A stretch of 64,000 nt of DNA, from the NCBI GenBank assembly GCA_963920635.1, contig OY987298.1, positions 146,604,257 through 146,668,256 on the forward strand, read 5' to 3'. The position numbers and the translations under genes are program-made. A model generated the notes under the pieces. That model was not told the origin of the DNA. It searched no databases and saw only the letters and a list, made by a program, of their open reading frames with translations. Source of the DNA: Pseudeuparius sepicola. Taxonomy: Eukaryota; Arthropoda; Insecta; Coleoptera; Anthribidae. This document shows, in pieces, positions 19,301 through 27,200 of this stretch (within the stretch, counting starts at the first letter, position 1; each line of letters begins with the position of its first letter).

Positions 19301-21914
19301 AACAAAACCTCGATAGGCCCAGAATTAAAAACATCTGACAACATAATGCCATGAGACTCTAGCTCGCTCATCCACACTCCCTGATGAATGGGATAAACCG
19401 TATTACAAATCTCGGGATAATCTAATACGCTCACAACACAAGAACGCCCTCTATCGTGAGTCAACCGAATCTCGTAACGAGAATGTTGTTGTGGACAAGT
19501 GACCAGTCCCCCAAACAAGCTATGAACAACCGTTTCATAGCCCACCGGCTCAAATCCGAGATCTCTCGCTGTGGAGGTCAAAATGTACGATCGCCCGGAA
19601 CCACCATCCAAGAAAGCCCGAACTTTACGAGATTTCTGCCCACAGACGATGTTTACCCACAATGTTTGATAAACCACCGGAGAATTAGTCCGATTTACAA
19701 GCGCCTGACTTACCGGCTGTTCCACAGGCCCTTCCTTCGACGAGGGTGAAGGCTGTGTACAGTGTGTACACATTAACGAGGCATGTAGCTTTCCACAAAT
19801 CGTGCACCTCTGCTTACTCCGGCATCTTCTAGAAACGTGACCGGGTGTCAAACATCTGAAACACGCACTCCTTTTGACGAGGAGTTCCCTACGCTGCTCT
19901 AGAGTTAGCCCCTGTGCCTTAAAACAACTGCCGCTCGCATGACCCCCATCGCAAAAAACGCATTTTCCTATTTCCGAATTTACAAGACAGGCCGCAGTAG
20001 CCATTTTTTGCTCAGGAACCTGTTGTGGTCTGTTCTTGTTGGGTGCAGCCGCCGATTTGCTCGATACCCCCTTGCTTAATCCAAACTTATCAGTCGCGAG
20101 AACAATGCGTTGTTCATTCTCAACTTCTCGTTCTAAGAACCGCATAATACTCTCTAACCGATTTTGTAGTGGTGATTCTTCGGAAAACTCTTCAGTTTTC
20201 CCTCCGCAAACCCCAGAAAACTCACCCGAACGTTGCCAGGCTCGCAGCAATCCTTCTGGCAGGCATGACTCGATGAGTGGAAACAATATGGCTGCGCAAT
20301 TTTTCTTGGTAATCCCCAGCGTTTCTAGCGCCCTTATCTGCGTCTCAATGCGATCGTAAAGCAAAGAAATGTCGACGTCTCCACGACCTACAGAGTTACT
20401 CAAAATCAGCTTTAACAATTCGCGCACGTACACCTCGATTTGCAGGTCTTCCCTACCATACCTCGCTTTCAAGCAGTCCACCATCTTCTCGTAATTTTCC
20501 GCCATCGCAGGAAAACTTTCTACGACGCGCCTAGCTCTGCTACCTGGTACAGTGGCCTGCTCTAAGTAGGCAATCTTGTCCCGTACGTCTATGCTCTGGT
20601 CTTCATGCACCTTTCGGAATTGTGCCCAAAAACTCAACCAGTCTTTTATTTCGCCGCTAAATCTTTTTATTTCAATTCTAGGTAATTTAAAATTAAGCCT
20701 ACCTGCGCCTCCACTTCGGCCTCCACTACTATTACCTGCCTCCGAGATGTCCTTGTTGGTATCTACGTCACGCTTACCTAGGAGGGCATGAGATTTTATT
20801 CGGAGGGTCGTGTACCTTTTTAAATAAACATCGCTTTCACTGACATCTTTTTCCAGTGTATCTTCACTTGCATCTTGCTCCAGTAGCATGGAATATACAG
20901 CCTCGTTTACAACGTTTACTTCTCCGAATTTTTTATGCACGATTTCCCAGCTGACTTCAATCTCATCTAGATCAGGCGTCTGTGCCGACAACAGTGCTTC
21001 CAACTCGTTCGCGGACCGAGTAAAAGCGCCGCGAAGCACTTTGCGATTCTTCTTGGCAGCTTCCATGTTATAGCCTGAAGTCGCAGGCTACCAATAACAT
21101 GAGCACAATCCTGAACGCTCACGTGAACACGTCCCGCGGTCCTGTCACGGTCGCCACAAAATGTAGTGTCCCTCCCGACAAGCCTCCGGCTGCCCCGGGA
21201 CACTGGTTCGAAAGAAAATACCGCGGAACAATGAACCGTTTTATTGCAACGCAAAGATTAAATCTGACACACACACTAAATTCTTCTGACAGTAACAATA
21301 GGCCAACTTGGTCGCGACAATCATATACCGGGCGCTCGTGTCTCTCACATGAGACAATCGTTGTAATCTGAATGAAGCGTAGAATCTAAAAATTCAATAA
21401 TATACAGGGTGTTCCATTTAAAAAACCGCAACTTAGGTCTCTATCTTGAAAACGCGACGTTTGATTTTCTCTCTGAAAACAGCGTTGGAAAGTTGAGAAA
21501 ATTTTCTACAACTTTCATATAAAACACTTTTTCCTCTGGTCAAAAATAAAAAGTTAAGGGGGGTCTCCAATATTTCGTGAACACCCTGTACCTATATTAA
21601 TTTAATACGAATACGTCTTTATCCTGACAACGATATTTTTTCTGTTTTTAGTGGCCAAATTGACGCTGCTGTTCGCACCAAAGCAAGAAGACAGAAAGGA
21701 ATCGAAGAGACCACAAACTGTCCACTACCATATACACAACGACAAGAAAGGCGATCATGGACATCATCCGTATGGAGGATATTATGAACATGAAGACTGG
21801 GATAGAAATGAACTTTTGGATAAACAATTAGATGAGAGGCTAGAACTGTATAATTTGTATGATAAGCTGAAGATGGGTCCGTTGTATAGTAGAGTCAGTT
21901 ATGATAGAAGATGA
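10349..21914 (+). CDS. secreted/membrane protein, Osiris-like layout (three coding exons)
   Basis: Three exons join in phase: 10349-10592, 14207-14365 and 21652-21914, giving 221 residues. Donors are GTAATA and GTGAGT; acceptors end at 14206 and 21651. Residues 1-24 form a signal peptide (ILALLTAVLMSCVPMAYS core). Residues 94-135 are strongly hydrophobic and rich in Leu, Ile and Gly, probably one or two membrane passes. The tail is charged and rich in His and Tyr (HYHIHNDKKGDHGHHPYGGY) and ends VSYDRR. This order matches the Osiris (DUF1676) family of insect cuticle and vesicle proteins, but I do not see the paired-cysteine region typical of Osiris, so family membership is inference. The start was chosen because it gives the signal peptide. 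A six-codon upstream frame (ATG at 10332) ends in a TGA that overlaps the start codon. Intron 3 is 7.3 kb because it holds a palindromic element with a BEL retrotransposon inside. Confidence 0.75.
10593..11269. other. intron sequence, no recognised element
   Basis: This AT-rich stretch starts with the donor GTAATA. I see no gene or clear repeat in it except that its last part runs into the duplicated SINE-like block. Confidence 0.4.
11270..11765 (+). repeat. 5S-rRNA-like SINE candidate, copy 1
   Basis: The stretch at 11634-11690 resembles the internal promoter half of 5S rRNA: AAAGTCAAGCAACGCCG aligns with the A-box region and CGTGGACGGGTGATC with the C-box region, in the right order and at nearly the right spacing. 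The surrounding block is repeated, diverged, at 11885-12352. 5S-derived SINEs (SINE3 class) are known from animals. The assignment rests on my recall of the 5S consensus. Confidence 0.45.
11754..11875. repeat. hairpin between the two SINE-like copies
   Basis: GTACCTCGGCACTGAAGTTC and the following TTTTTATGACTCATGTGG are mirrored by CCACATGAGTCATAAAAAGT and ACTTCAGTGCCTTGGTAC, giving arms of about 40 bp and a 36-bp loop. It forms the junction between the direct copies on either side. Confidence 0.6.
11885..12352 (+). repeat. 5S-rRNA-like SINE candidate, copy 2
   Basis: This is a diverged direct copy of 11270-11765, with the same order of landmarks: GCCCATTATTGT, CGATTTTTTCAATAA, GGCCTTGGCGAGA, then the 5S-like part at 12228-12285 (AAAGTCAAGCAAAGCCGCG, then CATGGACGGGCGATCCC), then CCTAATAAAACAT and an A-rich end. 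Differences between copies are spread evenly, as expected for two old insertions and not a recent tandem duplication. Confidence 0.45.
12384..13820. mobile_element. TA-flanked palindromic Tc1/mariner-type element, 1.44 kb
   Basis: The ends CGGGGTGAG and CTCACCCTG are flanked by TA (12382-12383, 13821-13822). Arms of about 570 bp (12384-12953 and 13255-13820) are near-perfect inverses. The 300-bp centre holds the C-terminal part of a transposase on the minus strand (see separate entry). The element lies in intron 2 of the gene at 10349-21914. Confidence 0.88.
13000..13245 (-). pseudogene. transposase C-terminal remnant (IS630/Tc1/mariner type)
   Basis: On the minus strand HDGAPPH (13218-13238) matches the conserved block around the second catalytic Asp of this transposase group. 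It is followed in a shifted frame by DVFLWGTVQNNVYET, the usual (D)FFLWG block, and then by RRNICINNNGGLFEHL, the standard C-terminal end. At least two frame changes separate the blocks, and the PRSPD motif region is lost. The enzyme would cut and join element ends at TA sites; this copy is inactive. Confidence 0.8.
13823..14206. other. intron sequence before exon 2
   Basis: AT-rich sequence with no recognised element. It ends in the acceptor TTCTCAAACCGCAG at 14206. Confidence 0.4.
15388..15582 (-). repeat. BEL 3' LTR
   Basis: This 195-bp LTR has TG...CA ends in either reading. I found no difference from the copy at 21162-21356. On the element strand an AATAAA-like signal is replaced by ATAAAA near the centre (GCAATAAAACGG). 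Confidence 0.93.
15718..21066 (-). CDS. BEL/Pao gag-pol polyprotein
   Basis: The 1,782-residue frame has no breaks. Gag comes first, with the DUF1759-type region at about 120-290 (IKRFSGEIKDWLSFWAQF) and three Cys/His knuckles at about 369, 400 and 419 (CVFCDGGHASGSC, CFRCLTPGHVSRRC, CTICGKLHASLMC). An aspartic protease follows, with DGGSG at about 486. Reverse transcriptase carries FYVDNCVTS at about 902. RNase H begins near 1070 (VFCDASKDAYAA). Integrase has an HHCC zinc region near 1365-1400, then D at about 1432 (GVDFAGPLF), D at about 1491 (SDNGTNF) and E near 1538 (GGFWERL). A DUF5641-type tail is at about 1650-1710. RT has YVDN where many retroelements have YVDD; I recall YVDN from other arthropod Pao-group elements, so I do not treat it as a lesion. 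The product makes virus-like particles, copies the RNA and inserts the DNA. No env frame is present. Confidence 0.96.
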   Translation of the reverse strand: MEAAKKNRKVLRGAFTRSANELEALLSAQTPDLDEIEVSWEIVHKKFGEVNVVNEAVYSMLLEQDASEDTLEKDVSESDVYLKRYTTLRIKSHALLGKRDVDTNKDISEAGNSSGGRSGGAGRLNFKLPRIEIKRFSGEIKDWLSFWAQFRKVHEDQSIDVRDKIAYLEQATVPGSRARRVVESFPAMAENYEKMVDCLKARYGREDLQIEVYVRELLKLILSNSVGRGDVDISLLYDRIETQIRALETLGITKKNCAAILFPLIESCLPEGLLRAWQRSGEFSGVCGGKTEEFSEESPLQNRLESIMRFLEREVENEQRIVLATDKFGLSKGVSSKSAAAPNKNRPQQVPEQKMATAACLVNSEIGKCVFCDGGHASGSCFKAQGLTLEQRRELLVKRSACFRCLTPGHVSRRCRSKQRCTICGKLHASLMCTHCTQPSPSSKEGPVEQPVSQALVNRTNSPVVYQTLWVNIVCGQKSRKVRAFLDGGSGRSYILTSTARDLGFEPVGYETVVHSLFGGLVTCPQQHSRYEIRLTHDRGRSCVVSVLDYPEICNTVYPIHQGVWMSELESHGIMLSDVFNSGPIEVLLGADILGKLYTGRKVDLRCGLSAMETILGWTLIGRDSTCEAETSSAMTVLSLYVNDAPITKLWDLDALGIIDSAERKTRAQLELATKELFLQTVRRDDQGRYIVRLPWLEGHPPLPSNYRLAEKRLESTLNRLKSKDILDDYGQVFEEWLAECIIEKVSEEQFDTEPCHYLAHRPVVKEGSTTRIRPVFDASASERGKPSLNDCLEVGPNLIESIPSLLLRFRIAKLGVVSDVKRAFLQVGIDEADRDFLRFLWTSPDGKRIVFRHRRVVFGVKSSPFLLGATIDHHLRACAEKCDNSDVPYSKETVDRLSRSFYVDNCVTSLADETSLEVFIKESVSVMYDSKFELRGWEYTKRVESEGERSVPVLGLIWEANKDVLMLNEKCFKVEVVESKVVTKRLILSVAQRIYDPIGYTCPAALQPKILLQLTWSRKMNWDVQVDEDIERVFQEWTAGLPFLFKIQIPRWVKAGPGEVRHRSVHVFCDASKDAYAAVVFLRTESENKVSVSLIAARARVAPLKEVTIPRLELLAATLGARLGSSAMQDFDDEVEVHYWSDSSTVVSWIRRFEEWATFVGNRVKEIRSLTRTECWNHLPGSMNPADLPSRGCSPQRLYESRWWEGPKWLYEDPVLWPCGELMANEEEVLREKKKGVVVSMLDINGDPWHLCYFSKFGKTLRMVAWTRRFIDNVRDTQQRKTGTLTVAEIDAAEVFVWQMVQKECFEGETDQRLRTLHPFKDGAGLIRLKTRISNREDTECFRFPVVLSGKHLLVQRMIFDLHEKSLHVGPQGMLGLLREKYWVLGGRRVIRSALSRCATCRKQDSKPFQEESPALPVDRVRDAAPFEITGVDFAGPLFLRSGEKVWVCLFTCAIYRAVHLELAMSLSTSCFMKALRRFVARRGRPHTIYSDNGTNFVGTENAFASLDWVSVSEYATAQRIVWRFNPPTAAWWGGFWERLIGILKRLLRKVLGNACLSFEDLSTLMCECEDVINSRPITYVSTDPRDLGVLTPAMFLREVRASGVPDCDAVDRSSLCRKARYRQRLCDDLRRRFRSEYLGQLKFNRSCQSTAMIRCGDIVLVGSDGKKRLDWPIGRVLELFPGRDGKVRLARVHTARGVLLRPIQRLFPMECRESSEKSAASESRSAPESTGVPEIDSECDVRATSVSAGVQKVNSEGSAIRPFMSVTRSGRLSKMPKRFR
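21139..21156 (-). promoter_or_regulatory. BEL primer-binding site, tRNA-Arg type
   Basis: On the element strand TGGCGACCGTGACAGGAC starts five bases after the 5' LTR. It begins TGG, as sites that pair with a tRNA CCA end do. The tRNA-Arg(UCG) match is from memory of the tRNA acceptor and T arm. Confidence 0.75.
21162..21356 (-). repeat. BEL 5' LTR
   Basis: 195 bp, matching the LTR at 15388-15582 base for base as far as I can read. It is followed on the plus strand by the second copy of the target duplication ATCGT. Confidence 0.93.
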
Positions 21915-22789
21915 CAATGGTGGTAAAAGTTACTTGCATTAGATCTTTGTTATTTATAAGTATTTATTTATTTATTATATTGTTTATGTTTGCTAAATAT
22001 TTAGCTGTTTTATATAATCTTTGCCTTTGGCCATACAACACAACGCGCCGTAAACCTCATGTTGCAATAAGGTTCTTGACAACGTTTTCTTCCTAATGAA
22101 AATTTATTTGTAGTATCAAAATTTGATTTAATAATAATGACGTCATGACGTCATGAAATACATCATCGAGGCCAACGATAAAGATAGGCCATGGGGCTAA
22201 CGCATAATCGCGTAGTCACGTGGCCAACTTAGTCCTATATAATAAAAGGCATTTTTGGAGATTAGTAGAAAAAACAAATTTCTTAACAATTTTGCGAGTT
22301 TTCTTTCATCTATTACATTATTTGTTTTGTGCATCTAGGCTTTCTCTAATTGTTTTTTCAAAATTTTCAACCTGCCTCAGCTGTTTTGGGCTGAGAGTTA
22401 AACGGCACTGCACTCAAATATTTTGGCACATTCTCAAAAATTGTTGGGACAGCACCTTCCTTTAGCTTATAGGTGATATTCTCTACAGGTATTTTCCTCC
22501 CACAACATATTTGTCCACTTTAATTGTTTCACTTTCTTGAAAATGTGTTAGCCACACATACTTAAGGGTTTTTTAGAAATTAAATCCCAGTTGGAATTTG
22601 ACGAATCCATTTTTGGCGCAAATTTTCATCCCGGGGCAAAGCAAATTTAATGTTGTTATGGTGACATTTTCTTCCTGGCTTTTGTAATATGTTTAAATAT
22701 AATATAAACAGACCCCCAATATTTGGCATTTAGGCTATTTTTTTACGAAATAAAAATGAAAACCCACCTCAGTATACTGTAAATATTGA
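21915..22789. other. 3' UTR and downstream intergenic DNA
   Basis: The start of this stretch is presumably the 3' UTR of the upstream gene. An AATAAA at 22241-22246 could serve as its poly(A) signal. Two CRE-like palindromes lie back to back at 22138-22153. No other gene is seen. Confidence 0.4.
22138..22153. promoter_or_regulatory. two adjacent CRE motifs
   Basis: TGACGTCATGACGTCA is two perfect TGACGTCA sites without a gap, the consensus for CREB/ATF bZIP dimers. Position downstream of one gene and 2 kb upstream of the next leaves its role open. Confidence 0.4.
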
Positions 22790-23180
22790 CGAGGTCCCAG
22801 TTGATCGGCAGCGTGAAAGGCCGAATAGGAACCGTATCAGGGCGTGGGTCGACAACGAAAATCCTCGAGTACGTTACAACACTGATTTATTTCACACAAG
22901 ATGAATGGTAAATACAAAATACACAAACCCGAACGTGGTCAACGGGAACGGCTTCCTGCCACCCGGACCGTCTGAACTCGCGGACATCCCGTAAGCAGTT
23001 CACCCGTCTGTGTCTCAGGCTCCACTGTCCATTCCGGGGGGAGAATTCCCCTTACAACGCTCACGCGTCGGCGCGAGCGCCACCAATACTCCTGGACGGC
23101 ACGGCTCCCACCCAGAGGCCATAATAACACCTGGGCGGTTCCCCTCCGCCAGGACACACGCGCACTAGACACAAACTTGT
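22790..23180 (-). repeat. possible solo LTR
   Basis: The block is GC-rich against its surroundings. On the minus strand it reads through a GC-rich part to GTGTGAAATAAATCAGTGTTG, an AATAAA followed by a likely RNA 3' end, as in the R region of an LTR. I could not find matching internal sequence or a target duplication, so a solo or truncated LTR is a guess from composition. Confidence 0.3.
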
Positions 23181-24200
23181 TTCTAAAATATAAAATAAGA
23201 CGTTTAAAAACACTTTAAACATTTAAAACTTCTCAAAACCCAAGCTGCCGCTTTCAGTTATGTCTGTCGTTATCGTTAGGCCTCGATACATCATAAATAA
23301 TATAGTGTCGGTCCAGGATTGACTCGATAGACCAGGTACTGGGTAGTTGTTCGGGATTGGGATTGCTCAGCGGCTATTTTTTCTCCACTCTACTATATAA
23401 TCAAAGCATATATATATATATAAATCAATCTGCTTTAATCTTGAATTTCTACTGACAGAGACACCTATAGACCATTGAACAAGTCACGAATTTCCCAGGC
23501 TTCACCGTCGTAAGCATTAAGCAGCGTACTACGATGATAGTGACGCAAGACGCCCTCTCCTGCAAAATAATTGTTCCATTCACCAACAGATGGCAAACCA
23601 TCAAGTGAGATGGAAACGAAACAGAACATTCATTTGGCGGTGTTGCAGACAAGGATAAGAAATTAATTAGGGACTGGAGCTACTTTATTCTACACGGTGT
23701 TCATAATGATGTGACGCGGCCTTCATAAACATATGACCATCACAGCATAGCAGCGTAGATTGTACACAAAAGAAATGTTTAGAAAATATAATTTGCCAGT
23801 CATTTTATAGCAGTGATCCTTTGTAATGTGTAACCAAAGACGAAATTTGCAACAATGTTTTCTAACCTTATTTTATGTGTTTAAATAAATAAAAAGGTAA
23901 TTCCCAAAAATATTGGCCAAATAAATCGACATGGTACTTTTTCTTTTTAATTTATGGGGGCGTTATCAGTCTAAAACATAAGTATACCTTATTATTCCGT
24001 AATATAATTACATTAAAAAAATATAATTCCTACGTTGTAATCTCATGTGTTTACGATTTAAACATAATAGCAGCAGTCATGATTTAGTCCACAGGGATAT
24101 TCTTCCGGTTTTACATTTCGAAAAGTTTTTATCAGGACCGTTTGAATATTTTTGTTGCAATTTACTTTAGCAAATTTATATAGGGCAGAAAGTGAACATA
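23181..24200. other. intergenic DNA upstream of the transporter gene
   Basis: No gene is seen. A short TA repeat lies near 23408-23421. The last 100 bp may include the promoter and 5' UTR of the next gene, but no core motif is convincing. Confidence 0.35.
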
Positions 24201-27200
24201 ATGGGTTTCATAAAAATAAATGTGGAAGTGCCGCTGCTGCTTACCTTTTTCGGGGTAATTTTAGTAGGTAAGTAAAGATTTGTTGCATATTATATTTTAT
24301 GCATAGCTACTTAGCTACTTTAAAATTTATGTGATAAGTAGCGTATAATTTTTTCTAATGACTATCAAAATTAGAAATAGGTAGGTAGTGTAGTTATTTA
24401 TATGTGTTGTTGAGAAGGGTAAGGAGTCGCTCTTATTCAAAGAACAACAAATAAAATGCGATAATTGTATTGAACTCTTTTTTTATAAGCTGTCAATGGC
24501 TATATCAACTAATATATTATTATTGAATTGAAATGTTTGTAACACTCGTCGTATTTCATATTTCTATTGTCTGTTCATATTAATTATATTTATTTTCAGT
24601 TGCGCATCTAATTTTATCAATGCACGAACTTGAACACCAGATTTTTTTAAAGCAAAAGTTCGTCTTTGTTGTACAGAATTCTTGTTTTATTTATAAATTG
24701 CGGAATGAACATGCCGTATTATTAAATTATTATAATATAGGTCTCATTTGTTCCAACTTTTTTTACGAAAACAATAATTTCTGTCATATTCAGTTTCGAA
24801 AAATCAAAGTAGGTCTTGAGGAAAATTTCATTTTCTACATTGGTAAAGTGCCCAGAGAAATATTTTGTCTGAGGTAAAGTGTAAAATTAGGAAATCAAAA
24901 TGCTCCTTATCTTACACAGGATATGCACCTTGCCTATTTAAAAAAATTAAAAAAGGAAAAAATCAGTACCTAAGCCAATTAGTCTCAAACTTTGTACATG
25001 AGCATACATTTTTATTCTGAACAACTTTAATTTTGTTGTGGGGGGGGTAAAAAATACAAAATGTTATTTTTGGTAAGAAAATACCGGAGTAGACATATAA
25101 CTATTTTGCGTAAAAAAGTTATTCTTGATTAAAGTTTTTGATTGTTCAGAAAATACGATTTAACTTCAGTTTTGTTTTACAGGGAGTGTAAAAAATACAA
25201 AATAACATTTACGCAGCTCTACCTACCAACTCGCTTAAATCAAGTTGCATGGGGACTGAAAACTGTAACATGCTTTATTACAAATATGTACAGGGTGGGC
25301 CAAATTGGACACTTTTAAAGGGAAACTCCTGTTTTTGACGGATATAGACGGAAACTGATATCGGTGTCTGAGGCTCATTTTTTATGATAAACTTAATGGC
25401 GAAAACCGCAAATCGATATCTGTCACCGTTGTTGAGTTACAGGGCGTTTTTTAAAATGTGCGTTTTCGAAAAGTGGCCGTAACTTTTTTTGGGTTGAAAA
25501 TTTTGTATTTCTGTAAAAACATTCCTAAAGCACTTTTTTAAGTAGAATCCAATGCGCTGCTACTACATTTTTTTTCAAGTCAATGGTTTAGGAGTTAGCG
25601 ATGAAAAAAAAATATTTTAAATGGAACACCCTGTTTATTTTTACATTTTTTAATAGAGCAAAAAATTATCATTCCAAAAATATACAACACTTAATGATTT
25701 AGATTTACTTAAGTAGTTATCAATTACTAATAGCTTTTATGATTTCATGTGTATAATTTGGAAGCGCCTCCTTTCAACAAGTAGGCTTTGGACGGTGAGG
25801 CAATGAAACAACCGTGGAAAAATGTTTACTGTTACCTGTCAAATTTTCAGTTAAGCTGTTTAGGCAGTGTAAAAATTTTTATATTTTTGTGTAATTTATA
25901 AACTTTATAACATACCTACAATGAAATTTCCAAGTTATGAAAAATTGGATATAATAGTCTGTTTTATACAATCTGGAGAAAATGCAGATGCAACGACCAA
26001 TTTATACTACGAAAGGTATCTCAGAGAAGGCATCCTTTCAATTCAATTTTTGCAAGATTGCGACACAATTTGATTAACAGTGGGCATTTTGAAAAGGATA
26101 GACCGAAATGGTACGAGTTAAACAGAAATTGACATTTTCCCCGGATTGTATAAAGCAGACTATCATATCCCATTTTTCATAACTTTCAAATGTCATTGTA
26201 TTATAGGTATGTTATAAAGTTTATAAATTACACAAAAATAGAAAAATTTTTACACTGCCTAAACAGCTTAACTGAAAATTTGACAGGTAACAGTAAACAT
26301 TTTTCCACGATTTTTTCATTGCCTCACCGTCCAAAGCCTACTTGTTGAAAGGGCGCGCTTCCAATTATACACATGAAATCATAAAAGCTATTAGTAATTA
26401 TAGTAATTGATAACAAGTTAAGTAAATCATTAAGTGTTATATATTTTTGGAATGGTAATTTTTTTCTCTATTAAAAAAATGTAAAAATATACAGGGTGTT
26501 CCATTTAAAAAATAATTTTTTTCATCGGTAACTCTTAAACCATTGACTTGGAAAAAAATTTAGTAGCAGCATTGGATTCTACGTAAAAAGTGCTTTAGGA
26601 CTGTTTTTACAGAAACACAAAATTTTCAACCCGAAAAAAGTTACGGCCACTTTTCGAAAACGCACATTTTCGAAAAACTCCCTGTAACTCAAGAACGGTG
26701 GCAGATATCGATTTGCGGTTTTTGCCATTAAGTTTATCATAAAGAGTGAGCCTCAGACACCGATATCAGTTTTCGTCTACCTAAGTCAAAAATAGGAGTT
26801 TCCCTTTAAAAGTGTCCAATTTGGCCCACCGTGTACAGGTACCTAAATACAAAAATCTAAGGAAAAAAATGAAATTTTCATTTTTTTCTACTAATCCATC
26901 ATTTATTTCGATAAATTTTTCATACCTCATAATTTTTACATTACGGTTTTTGTATTTAGGTATACCTTTTGACTAAAATAAAATGTGCCGATTTGCTAAA
27001 GTACAGTTTTTGATGCCCATTCGTTAAAAAAAAACGGATGACAAAAAATACACATTTTTTCTACAAGCGTGCGGAAAAGTACTTTTCCGCACTACTTTTC
27101 CGCACTAGTGCGGAAAAGTGCCACTTTCTAAACTAAAATGCGTGCGGAAAAGTAAATGCGTGCGGAAAAGTGACTTACTTTTCCGCACGCTTGTAGAAAA

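Larger units (their letters stand above)
15383..21361 (-). mobile_element. intact BEL/Pao LTR retrotransposon
   Basis: The element runs on the minus strand from 21356 to 15388. Two 195-bp LTRs (15388-15582 and 21162-21356) start TG and end CA and look identical by eye. The target duplication is ATCGT (15383-15387 and 21357-21361). The primer-binding site at 21139-21156 reads TGGCGACCGTGACAGGAC on the element strand, complementary to the 3' end of tRNA-Arg(UCG) as I recall it. A purine tract (GGTGGGAGGA) abuts the 3' LTR at 15583-15592. One uninterrupted 1,782-codon frame fills the interior. Matching LTRs and an intact frame point to a recent, possibly active insertion. Confidence 0.95.
14417..21588. 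mobile_element. palindromic TA element split by a BEL retrotransposon
   Basis: The left end CAGGGTGTTCACG and the right end CGTGAACACCCTG are flanked by TA (14415-14416 and 21589-21590). Without the 5,969-bp BEL insertion and its duplicated 5 bp, the element is about 1.2 kb with arms of roughly 550-590 bp and a short loop near 15000. The arms remain close to perfect. The BEL element sits in the right arm, at what is now 15387/21362. Both lie in intron 3 of the gene at 10349-21914. Confidence 0.88.

Noticed and set aside
15718..21066. YVDN box as evidence that the BEL polymerase is dead
   Set aside because: The rest of the frame is intact, the LTRs match, and YVDN is, as I recall, normal in related elements.
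22939..23172. Arg-rich 77-codon minus-strand frame
   Set aside because: It lies in the GC-rich possible LTR and has no recognisable domain or splice context.
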